A stretch of DNA of 64,000 nt from Neoceratodus forsteri (Eukaryota > Chordata > Ceratodontiformes > Ceratodontidae), in NCBI GenBank assembly GCA_016271365.2, contig CM057459.1:489441501-489505500 (forward strand). The letters are read 5' to 3'. The position numbers and the translations under genes are program-made. The notes beneath the pieces were generated by a model. That model was not told where the DNA came from. It did not search any database and worked only from the letters and a program-made list of their open reading frames with translations. Numbering within the stretch: the stretch's first letter is position 1; every line of letters begins with the position of its first letter. This document shows, piece by piece, positions 10,545-20,176 of the stretch.

Positions 10545-11496
10545 AGTTGGTGCAGCAAGCCACACTCACCTAGACCAGGGTGCCAGAGTGGTTGTGGAAG
10601 ATTGGAGAGAGAAGGCCAGGGCCTTGTATATTGGATCTTGGGAAGTGGGCACCTTAAGGGCATACGAGAGGGCATGGGCAGTTTTTCAGTCATTCAGAAC
10701 AAGAATGGGATGGGAGATAGAGGAGCCGGCCAAGGAGGGAGAAGTGATGCAATACATGGTTTAAAAATGGGATGAGGGCGTAGCGCACACCCCCATGGCA
10801 GTACAGCTGGCAGGAATCGGCTGGGTGTCCATGGATAGGGGGTGGGTGGATGTGACGAGCGGCTGGGTCATTAAGAGGATGATGGCAGGCTGGCAGAGGG
10901 GGCAAGGGAAGAGGCAGAAAGGTAGACGGCACCTAATGGGGCCCCTCCTCATAAAGGTAGTGCGGGCAGTGGGACAAGTCTGCTATTTGGCAAATGAGGC
11001 CTGCCTATTCAGGGCCCTATTCACAGTCACGGCAAAGGGGGCTTTCTGAGTTGGGGAAATGGTGGCACCCAGAAAGGGAGCAGTCAAGATGGGGTTACAG
11101 GAGCAGTGTGTGATCTGGGGGATGGAGAAGGTCACAATTCTGCTTAAAAAGTCTAAGACAGACCAGATGGGAAAAGGTACAGCTGTGGAGCTGCATAGGG
11201 ATGGGACGTCAGACACCTGCGCAGTCTGGACAATGGAGGCCTATGTGAGAGTCAGAGGGCGGGTGGGGAACCCCTGGTTCATGCACAGGGACAGTTCCCC
11301 GGTGACTGGTTTTCAGGTGGGGGCAGTCCTGAAAAAGGCACTAGCATTTGCAGGTGAGAATCCCAAGGAGTTCGTTCCCCACTCTTTTTGGATTGGGGCA
11401 GCTTCAGAGGCAGTGGTTTTGGGGGCGGGGGAGAAGGAGGTCAAGAGGGTAGGCAGATGGAAGTCGAACTGTTATAAGAGATATGTAAGGTGTTGA
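10545..11496 (+). pseudogene. Ngaro tyrosine recombinase, both catalytic Arg lost
   Basis: The recombinase integrates the circular cDNA. The N-terminal SAM-like region reads VGTLRAYERAWAVFQSF (about 10645). A stop at about 10762 separates it from TSGWVIKRMMAGWQRGQGKR. The catalytic domain follows: CLFRALFTVTAKGAF then TGA at 11047-11049, where the family normally has the first catalytic Arg (FRxxE-type box), then KKSKTDQMGKG (about 11140), HSFWIGAAS at 11380-11406 where the family has HSFRIGAA (Arg to Trp, TGG at 11389), and VGRWKSNCYKRYVR with the nucleophilic Tyr retained. Loss of both arginines makes the enzyme inactive by itself. Confidence 0.85.
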
Positions 11497-11504
11497 TGGT
11501 GTCT

Positions 11505-12122
11505 AATTGGTGTCCCCCTTTTCTCCCCCACAGCAGGCTACAAGAGGCAAGTGTGTCTCATTGGGCACTCATTTATCTATTGGGTGGAAAGATTTGCAGT
11601 GGCCTCTAGGTTAGGCACACAGCTGCGACTGGGATTGATCACACAACAGTGAGATGGAAGGGTCTGAGAGGGATGAGGTGGCCATAGCTGCTGCCACTAT
11701 TGGAGGAACTGCAGGTGTGGTGAACCAGCCCAGACTGTATTATCATCCATCTAGGAGGCAATGACTTTGGGGACATGCCCTGGGGATCATTGATGAAAGA
11801 CATTATAACAGACTTAGAAAAGATAAAAAACTGGTGGCCCAGGGTGGTGATATGTTGGTCCGAGATCACGTCCCGGAGGGTATGGAGGGGAGCGAAGAAA
11901 CTCCAGGCAGTGGAAGTGGTGAGAAAACATCTCAACAGGAAAGTGGCCAGGGTAGTGATTGAGATGGGTGGGATTCATATGCGCCATAGGGATATATCAT
12001 TTGACCAAGAGGCAGTGTACAGATCAGACAGTGTCCATTTCATTGAGTTTGGCATGGGTTTGTTTCTGCACCCATTTGGGGAGATAGTAGAGATTATAAT
12101 TAGGAGGGGTCTGAAGGGGTAG
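11505..12122 (+). pseudogene. Ngaro SGNH-type hydrolase, catalytic motifs kept
   Basis: An SGNH/GDSL-like hydrolase is a known extra ORF of Ngaro-type elements, with an unknown role in transposition. Block I reads LIGHSFIYWVERF, with the Ser at 11569-11571. Block III reads IIIHLGGNDFGD, with GGND at 11754-11765. The C-terminal block reads YRSDSVHFIEFG, with Asp at 12027 and His at 12036. Between blocks I and III the frame changes, and a TGA lies at about 11650, so it is broken although the catalytic residues survive. The segment VVICWSEITSRRVWRGAKKL (about 11850-11910) is also typical of these hydrolases. The stop is TAG at 12120-12122. Confidence 0.8.
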
Positions 12123-12134
12123 CCCACAAGGGGG

Positions 12135-12649
12135 AGAGCCCCACCTTCCATTGCAGGCTGGAGATGGAGCAGTGGAAGGAGTTGGGTGGAGCATGGTGAA
12201 ACTGGGGGCAGATAGAGGGGGAGGTAGAGACCATGGGTGGGAGGCAAAGGAACCCAGGCATGGGAGTAAAAGGGGGGGGCAGGAGAAAGGACATAGAGCT
12301 AGGTGGTGGATAACAGTGTCCACACCTGGTGGGTGGGGGGGAATGGTCCGGGTAACGTGGTACCCTATGGTGGTGAGCGAAAGGGGGGGCCGGATCACAG
12401 TGTCCGGGCCCCAAGAAGCATGATGAACAGGAGGTGAACAGGAGGAAGAGACACAAGGAAGAAGATGGGGCTGTTACTCCCAAGGCCAAGGGGATTGGAT
12501 GTCTAACATTGTAAATATGACTTGTAGATATGTGATGATTTGGGATGTACAAACTGGCTGTGCCTAATGATTTAATAAACAGTGCCAGTGAGCATACAAA
12601 GTGAAAATGGTGGTGGCCTGAGTTGTTTCTGGCTGGGGATCGGGGGACA
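12135..12649 (+). repeat. Ngaro B1 split direct repeat
   Basis: It starts just after the hydrolase stop and ends GGGGATCGGGGGAC, immediately before A2. It shares GGAAGGAGTTGGGTGGAGCA, GGCAAAGGAACCCAGG, GGTAACGTGGTACCC and CAGTGCCAGTGAGCAT with B2. An AATAAA at 12574 could be a polyadenylation signal for the element transcript (inference). Confidence 0.8.
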
Positions 12650-12850
12650 ATGAGGTTTGCCAATAAAAGGCAGGCCAATTTGTCCTGGGACACAACCAGG
12701 AATATAGAGCTGGGGGTGCTGGGAGAGGACAGTGATCTCACTACAGGACTATTGGCCAGGGGAGAGGCTGGGGGGTCTCCAGAACAAATAGCAGCAGGGT
12801 TACTTAAGGTCAGGTAACCTCAGTTCGCCCTGCTTCTGCTGTAAAATTCC
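12650..12850 (+). repeat. Ngaro A2 split direct repeat
   Basis: This is a second copy of A1, starting AATGAGGTTTGCCAATAAAA and ending at CTTCTGCTGTAAAATTC. It is directly joined to B1 on the left. A segment without a match (about 12851-12974) separates it from the recognisable part of B2. Confidence 0.85.
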
Positions 12851-12974
12851 CACCCTCCCTCCTAAGGGCAAACATAGGAATGAGAAGGCACAAGTCACAA
12901 GTGGGTGGGTGCATGCAAGATGCATTCAGTTGGGAGCCCTGTGCAGGCACAAGGGCAACTGATAGCGGCAGGAG

Positions 12975-13314
12975 CTGGGGTGGAACCCTGCTCGCAGGAT
13001 GGCAGATTAAGGAGGAAGGGGTGAATGGGGAAGGAGTTGGGTGGAGCAAGGGAAACTGGGGGGGCAGATAGTGGGGGAGGGGGTAGAGACCACTGGCTGG
13101 GGGCAAAGGAACCCAGGTGTGGAAGTAAAAGGGGGGGTGGTGGGAAGGACATATAGCTAGGTGGTGGATCGCAGTGTCTGCACCTGGCAGGTGGGGGGCA
13201 ATAGAACAGGTAACGTGGTACCCAATGGTGGTGAGAGAAACAGTGCCAGTGAGCATCCAAAGTGAAAAAGGCGGTGTCTTGAGTTATTTCTGGCTGAGGA
13301 TCGGGGGGCAAAGA
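12975..13314 (+). repeat. Ngaro B2 repeat with internal deletion
   Basis: It matches B1 from GGAAGGAGTTGGGTGGAGCA onward. It lacks about 190 bp of B1 (roughly 12381-12570), the junction reading GAGAGAAACAGTGCC. It ends GGATCGGGGGGCA, the right boundary of the element. Confidence 0.8.
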
Positions 13315-13329
13315 ATTAGACAGGCAAAT

Positions 13330-15000
13330 AACTCCAATCTGGTTCAACTGCTGTCACACTTATTATTTATTTATTTACTCTCAGATTGCAAAATACCTTT
13401 GAGCACAATACAGCTCATTTACAAAGGTTATACACCAAAAGGGGAGGGTTACAAACAGACATAGGAGAACTAACAAGTTGAGTTACTAACATACTGTGGC
13501 AGTGTATAAATACATCATAGATAGTCATAACTATTCAAATTAAGAGAAAGGAGTGGAGGTGAATAGAAGGAGGAAACAGGGGATAGAAGGATTATAGGAC
13601 CTTGAGAAAAATGGGTGGTACCAAGAGGCTATGCCACTGTTGCCAATAGGGCTAACCAGGATGTTAAAAGGGAGAAAAAAGGGAATAGTAGAGGGGGAAA
13701 GGGCAAGAGAAAAAAGGGGTAGCAGCCATGGGTCCTGACATGAAAAACAAGTGGTGGGATCAGGGTGGGGAGAGTGGTGAACAGGGAGTGCTAGTGGGGT
13801 GAGCGGGGATGAAGATAGGCATACCAAGGGTTAGGTGGAGTTAGGGATAGCAATTACAGAAGCTTTCAGATATGAGATACTGGCAGAGTGAATGCTTAAA
13901 CTGGCCAAGTTTAGGAAGGCTAGTTATTTCATTCACACTTGGGCTGATATTCTGTGCTGATACTTTCGGTCACTATTAACTCTACATTTTCTGGGCACCC
14001 GAAATCCCCAGTGCCCAATTTAGTTAGACGAGTGCTTTCTGTGTATTCTCTGTATGAGAACAGTGGGAATTTCTTGCCTTCTGCAGTCTCAGCTCGACTC
14101 ATGCTGCCAGCTGCAGTGTGAGCTGTGACCTGGTGTTATGTTGCCTCCCACACACATGCCATCCCTGGCAATGTGTGATGTTGCCCTAGTGTCTATAGTG
14201 GCACCGTCTCCCTTTTGATCACTGTCCCCTTATACCTGGTGTCTAGTGCCCCCTACACACACACCAATCGTTGCCCCATTAAGAAACCTGAATTTGTGAT
14301 TTGCATTGAGACACAGTTATGCTGGAGGAGGGGGAGTCTCCACTCCTGTAACATATGACTACTTTTGTGTATATTGCACACAGCTGGTAGTGCAACAGGT
14401 TCAGAGAAAAACTCTCCATCTTGCCACATCACCCCTATTACTGTTGTTTCACATTAAAGCAAAAAAAAAAATCCCAATAATCCAAAGCAAATGTTTTACT
14501 GATAAAGGCATCACTTTCCAGAGACTCTGTGATTGTATCTCCTTATGATGATGCATCCTATCGCCTACATTTTTAGGGATAGTCAGTGTTTCACACTTTT
14601 TGAGTGTGTCAGCCTCCCACACTTCAGTCACAAAAGGTACGCGGTATTCCAACTGTATGACACAACTGGGTACACTTCCTAACATATTATAGTTGAAATC
14701 ATTTGTTAAAACAGACAGACTGGTCGAGCCCTCAGTTTTCCAGGAAGGTCAGTCAATCATTGGTTTGTTTGTATGGTATGGAATGAAATGGCATTGCACC
14801 ATGTCCCTGGTGGCAGGCATGTTTGCGCCCCTCATTTCTAGGTTCTACCTCTTGTTATTTGTGGAATTGCACTTCCAGACTATCACTTTTCTATAAACCA
14901 GGTCCAAGTGTAGCAGTGGAATTGTTCCTTCAGAGTTCAAGGTAGGATCTACTTTGAGTACCAACAAGGTGAAGTGCCCCCCCCCCATTTCCATTACTGG
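13330..15000. other. Unassigned; LINE-tail-like and purine-rich DNA
   Basis: At 13358-13380 a TTATTTATTTATTTA run followed by CAAAATACCTTTGAGCAC resembles the antisense 3' end of an L2-group LINE. Positions 13540-13860 are strongly purine-rich. Around 14130-14270, TGGTGTTATGTTGCC and TGGTGTCTAGTGCCCC phrases suggest a degenerate short repeat. No gene is supported. Confidence 0.4.
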
Positions 15001-15049
15001 CTGGGAAGCAATGTCTCACTCACTGTGGGATCATGCCTTTGCCCAATCT

Positions 15050-15150
15050 GACCACTCAGCAAACTGAGAGGTTAAGTGACTTGCTCAGGGTCACACGATC
15101 ACTGATGCAGAGGATCTATTTGTTCTAAGCTTGAGATGTAAGTCTGCAGA
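15050..15150 (-). mobile_element. MIR/CORE-like SINE fragment
   Basis: The plus strand reads GAGAGGTTAAGTGACTTGCT followed by CAGGGTCACACGATC. Its complement resembles the conserved part of MIR-type SINEs (GTGACCxTGGGCAAGTxACTTAACCTCT, gapped). Only about 60-90 bp are recognisable, with neither the promoter end nor a tail, so convergence cannot be excluded. Confidence 0.4.
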
Positions 15151-16185
15151 CTTTCAAAAGGACTATTTCCAGAGGATTCTGGCAGGGACCACTTGACTGT
15201 TTTTTTTTAAAAAACTTGCGCTATTTGTAAACACAATACCAAAAGGATCACCAAAGTCAATTACTTTTTATTTCTAAGTTTTAGACAATTAAATGCACAG
15301 ATGGATGAAGACTGAAATGTACACTCGTGCTATGAGAAGCTATGAAATTCTTCCCCCCAAATTAAAGTGTTTTTCTGAGTTTTTGTAGAACTGATATGGT
15401 AATTTCCTCATTAACAAAAAAATTACTCGTTTAATCTTGGCAGTAAGAAAAACTCTCCCTAACATCTTCATTCAGGTCACTCATCCTGGCATTTGAATGG
15501 GGCTTGCCACTGACTGGACAAGGGGCAGGCTGCATAATCAGTACCAAATAAATAAATAAATACAAAAAATTGTCAACTCAATATAATGACTTTTTTTCTC
15601 TGCAGATGTTAGCCAGATTTCTGGGTTTGCTCCTGCAGGGGAATGCTCTATTGACTTATTTTATGTCTCAGCTGTCAGGAACAGGGTGAATAAGGGTTGT
15701 GTTATAAACTCACAAGCTCTAGAATAGGTATCTCTTTATGCACCCTTTATGTGTAGCATTCATGTGTTTACATCTGTGTTATAAATACATGAGGTAGTAT
15801 ATAGGGCTGCAAATGAAACTCTAGAATCCAATTAAAAAAACTCACTGTTTACCCCTGAATGGGCAATGGTGTGTGTGTGTGTGTGGGGCAGACACCATCA
15901 AACACCAGAGAAGGGCAGCTCACAGCTCATGCTGCAGTCAACAGCACAAATCTAGCTGTGGCTGCAGAAGTTAAGAAATGTCCGCTGGTCTCATACAGAA
16001 AATGCAGGGGAAGCATTCTTCTCTCTAAGCTGGGAACCAAGGATTTGGGGTGGATTTTTACTTATCTTTCCGAAATTATTTCTTCTATTTTTTTTTCTTC
16101 TTTGTTTCATGGGAGAAGTCATGAAAATTGCATATTAGCATTAATAAAAAAACATATTTGGTGAGGGTCATAAAATTGACAGCCC
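15151..16185. other. Unassigned
   Basis: AT-rich DNA with a short TG run at 15870-15884 and an AAATAAATAAATAAAT run at about 15546. The open frame at 15859-16164 begins inside the TG run and has no domain; I do not call it a gene. Confidence 0.4.
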
Positions 16186-16345
16186 TCCTAGTGGAGGGGG
16201 GGGGGCGGTAGGAGGAAGTAGGCTGTTAGTTAACTAGGATCTGCAGCTTACCCATTAGGTAGGGAAATGAGCAGACTAGGTGGGCCAAGCGGTCCTTATC
16301 TGCCATCAAATTATTTGTTTCTATGTGTCTATGTTTCTATGTCCC
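16186..16345 (+). mobile_element. CR1 3' tail
   Basis: It reads GGTAGGGAAATGAGCAGACT, then GGTGGGCCAAGCGGTCCTTA, and ends in an 8 bp tail repeat, TTTCTATGTGTCTATG then TTTCTATG. This matches the end of the longer CR1 copy at about 49620-49700. Confidence 0.75.
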
Positions 16346-16589
16346 CCCCATTCACCACCTTGCACCGCTCTACTTTTCTTCATTTTTCTTCTCACCCTTT
16401 TCTCCTTCCCTTTCCTGCCTTTTTTATTTAATATCCAATTTATTATGAGCCTGTATAAGTAAAATGAGCTATGACATATAAGAAAATGCTTTTATCGCTA
16501 TAGTTCATTTGAATGTGTTGTTCCCCCTTTCCCCTTTCCTCATTTTTGGAGTATAACTCCCAGTGAAGGTTTTCTAGCATTAAAGAAGT

Positions 16590-18491
16590 TTAGTAAAAGT
16601 GCAGGTAACTGTTGCAATGGCAGGAAACCAACTTTAGTATAAAGAATTCCTAACTGAAAAAAAGCAACACTCTAAATTATTCTTTCTTTGTGTTCATTCC
16701 TTCACTGCGTTGCTCAGCAGACTACCTGACACAAATGTAGCCTGTTGCTTTGCACTGCAGCACCTGGACAGTTCCACAGTTCAATTACTGGAGTAGTGTT
16801 TCAAGTCACTTTAAGCTGACATCAGTTACTGGTTCCTAATAAAGAAATGTTTTAGCTGTCAGTTGGGGTGCCTGTAAGTTTATTTGGAGATGTGCTGCTG
16901 CTTACAGTTCAGTATGTTACAAAGGTTTTGCTGTCGAAGTGTAATTTGATTCACGCACTTTCACCTTGTCATTTTGTCACTACTGTGTGACATTACTTTT
17001 GTAGTGAATGCTAGTAATATAGTACTGTAGCTGACACCTTGTTCACTGTCTATGAACTCTAGTTGGGGGGCTATATAAGCCCCAGCATATCCCCTTGCCC
17101 TACCCAGAGAAAATGTCCTTCAAGTTGGCTACTACTGGTGTATCATCTTTGCAAATGGAAAAATAATTGCAGGCTTGTAAGTACAGGAGGGAAGAAAGGG
17201 GGTTCCGTAAGTGAATTTTTTCCCCTGAAGTGGTGTCACTGTCGGTTTATCTATGAGTTCCACATGATTTTCTGTGTTCTGTTGTTGCAGCTGACACTTT
17301 TGACAGGCTCTGAATGTATCTGCACAGTGTGTGTGTTTCTGTGTGTGCATGCATGTATGTGGGAGGACACGGGATCAGTTCTTGCTATAACTTTTATAAA
17401 TGCATGTATTGTACCCTTTAATAACATGTTATGGTTTTCTCTGCTTCTTTTCTCCTGCCAGTAAACACATTCACTTCCATTTTCTAGCCAGATCTTGAAC
17501 TTCACTTACCACTTTGTTGCCAATATTATCAGTAATTTTTTGTTGTTGTTGTTGATTTGTTTCTGTGCCCCACTGCCTGAGACTTCAAATATTGCAACGC
17601 CATCATACCGGCATAGTTTTAAGTGTTTTGGCTTGAGACTGGATGTTAAATTTGTTTATACTGTGTAATTTTAAAATTAGTATCCCTTTCTCCTGCCAGT
17701 AAACATAAGGACTGAAACATGCTACTGACCACAGTTTACACTAATTGATCAGACCCATTACATACTTTAAGTCTAAGGGCGTATTGTTAATGGAGAAGCA
17801 CACATTGAACTGCCAGATTTGGGGCAGTCCACTTTGCCTGCTTCCGTTCATATTCTACGGACTGGTTAGTTGTTAGACAGTCACTGCAGTTGGTGTACCT
17901 GGTGTGCATTTGTCACTTTTTTTCCATTTTTGATCTCTGCCTAATTCCTGTGAAATATTGATGTGACAACTGTGACATCACCCAGACTCTGGCCAACAGT
18001 CTTTCCAGCTACCAAAAGTTGTCACAACCCACCCCCGTCTCCCAGCATGCACTCATTATTGACCTACTTGTACTCTGCTATAAAAAGCATAACCTGAACT
18101 GCATCTTTAAACAAGGAGTGGAAAACAATATGCCAACTGTACGGCGACACCATTACAATGAAAACGTCAATGTAGACAACACCAACAGTTCACTGTAAAG
18201 GTCTGCCCAAGACCCCAGCACTCTGTCACCAGGTCCTGCACCCCCTCCACAAATCAACTTCAAGTTGGAGTTGGAATCCTATAGATTGGGGGTGGTGTGG
18301 GGGGCAGAGCCCCCCACATGGGTGGTTCAGGGGGCAAAGCCCACTGATAGAAAAAGTACCGGGGTCTCCTGCCAGATTTATGTCAACTGCAACTTGTGGT
18401 CAACATAAATCTGTCACTGTGATGTTGGTCAGCAACATAGTTTTTGAACTGGCATCGTAGAGCCATGGAAAGCAAATGAAAGCATAGTGCA

Positions 18492-18557
<66 letters not shown>

Positions 18558-18800
18558 TGTGGGGGGGTTTGAATTGGCAACAAGGGAGGTGATACATTGT
18601 CAGCAAAAGGGCATGACAAATTCTCACTTGGTGAAAATGCAAGTAACTGTTGCAACAATGGCAGGAAACAACTTTCAGTTTAAAGAACTATCAATCGCAC
18701 ATAAACAAACAAAATAAAGATCTATTACTTACAAACTTAAAAAAAAAATGAAAAATAAAACTCCACAATAAACTTTTCCTACACTGCCTCTTTCAGCAGT
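16590..18800. repeat. Pair of direct repeats ~2.05 kb apart
   Basis: GTAACTGTTGCAATGGCAGG at about 16605 recurs as GTAACTGTTGCAACAATGGC at about 18645. Homology (GGAAACxAACTTT..TATAAAGAA, CAGCAGxCTA) extends about 150 bp at each locus. In between, TTCTCCTGCCAGTAAACA occurs at about 17450 and 17690. No coding capacity is recognisable; the 133-residue open frame at 17063-17464 has no motif. Confidence 0.45.
18496..18558. repeat. (TG)n microsatellite
   Basis: About 30 GT/TG dinucleotides with a single TC interruption near 18529. The overlapping open frames on both strands (His-Thr or Val-Cys repeats) are artefacts. Confidence 0.98.
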
Positions 18801-19935
18801 CTATATTTAAAAATGTTTCCACACTACTTGCCGTGCCACTGAGTTTATTTGAGCTTGAACCTTTCTGAAATGGGCAGTGCTCTTTTTGGCCTGGTTATTT
18901 CTGAGGAATACAGAACTTTGATATTCAGATGATCTGCTTCTACCTGTAGATTACAGATTGTTCTGCTGCCTACTTGGTAGTTAAAACAGCATTTCTGCTA
19001 AGTGAAGTCCCCTTTTTATTTATTTTTTGTCAACTCTTTTTATCCTCCTACTCACTGTCACCTGGACTGATTTGCACTCAAACTCTGTGGCTTTCGTTAT
19101 TTCATTAAAATTGTTAAAAAACATCTTGTTCAGCTTTGTAGCATTTTTTTAATTATTGAACACCCATAAACTGTTTTCTTTTGAAGCTGAAAACTGAAGC
19201 TGTGATTGCTGGACATGTGTGTACTACTGCACATGAGCTAGCAGTCGTGCATGTGCAGTAGCATGCCATGGCCATCTTGATCATGGCAGAGTGGGCTGTA
19301 TCCCACCATGACCACCTATTTTATCTTGTTTGTATTATAAACACTTCCCCCAACAACCCTCCCTATCAGCACCCCTTCCCAGAAACAAAACTGTGACACT
19401 GGGGGTATCCAGTCCCCAAGTGTCACGATCAGGGATCGGGGGGATTTTTGTGGCACTGGGGGTGCCCACTCCCACAGTGTCATGATCAGGGATCGATGTT
19501 TTTTTTTTTTTTTAGTTTTTTTCCACCTGTACAAAAAAACAAAAAATGGTCCATCGATGTCTTCCTGCAAATAACTGCCACTGAGGGTGCCCAATCACCA
19601 GTGTCGTGATTGGGAATCATAGTTTTTTTTTTTACCTGTATAAAAAAATGTTCCATTGATGTCTTTTGCACCCGTTCCTTACCCCCCACCTGACCCTTCC
19701 ACTCAGCATCCAGTACCTCGCATCCCCCAAACCCTTACTTACCCATCAGGGGTCAAACACCATAATCCTGTCTGGACCACAGACACGTCTTCGCTCTTCA
19801 AAGCCAGACCACGAATTGAAGATATGGGTATGCACACTTGTAACTTTGATAATTTACAATATTTTTACCCCCAAATTCCTCAGCTGCAGCCCTATCGGCT
19901 CTGGCCAGAGTTTGTTTTGTTAGTTATTGAAGTGA
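18800..19935. repeat. Unassigned DNA with hairpin repeats
   Basis: A hairpin at 19223-19266 pairs CTACTGCACATGA with TGCATGTGCAGTAG. Between 19390 and 19640 a unit of the form CACTGGGGGT..CCC..AGTGTCATGATCAGGGATC occurs three times (about 19395, 19450, 19576). In the first two copies the ends CACTG and CAGTG or AGTGTC are complementary, so each can fold. T-runs follow at 19497-19514 and 19622-19633. No gene is supported. Confidence 0.5.
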
Positions 19936-20176
19936 CAGTGTTACAGTAACGTGTTTAGAGTTACCCATATATTGAGTGTTTTGTTGTTAATTGGCCATCA
20001 TGTAAAACATAAAATAAACCATAAACTTTATTTTGTTGGGTTTTTACTGTAGGTACTGTTAGCTGAGTAAACTGTTCTGTTGTGATTCAAATCATACTGC
20101 CAATCCCTCTGGTGAGGTGTTGTATTGTCTCTGCTATTTAGTTTTACTGCAGTGTTCAAAAATCTAAATATCAAAA

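Larger units (their letters stand above)
3966..13314 (+). mobile_element. Ngaro/DIRS-type YR retrotransposon, near-complete, decayed
   Basis: The domains occur in the order expected of Ngaro-type elements: gag-like, RT, RNase H, tyrosine recombinase, SGNH hydrolase. They are enclosed by split direct repeats in the order A1, coding region, B1, A2, B2. A1 (3966-4200) matches A2 (12650-12850), and B1 (12135-12649) matches B2 (about 12975-13314). B1 and A2 are directly contiguous. The split repeats, recombinase and hydrolase are established hallmarks of the group; the assignment here rests on motifs and repeat layout. Every ORF carries stops or frameshifts, so this copy cannot act autonomously. 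A 1.3 kb L1/Tx1 copy is nested in the leader. Without it the element is about 8 kb. Confidence 0.85.

Noticed and set aside
17063..17464. 133-residue open frame on the plus strand
   Set aside because: No domain, Cys-rich stretch reads through a TG-like run, no splice or promoter context; likely chance.
18383..18717. His-Thr and Val-Cys repeat open frames
   Set aside because: Translation of a TG microsatellite.
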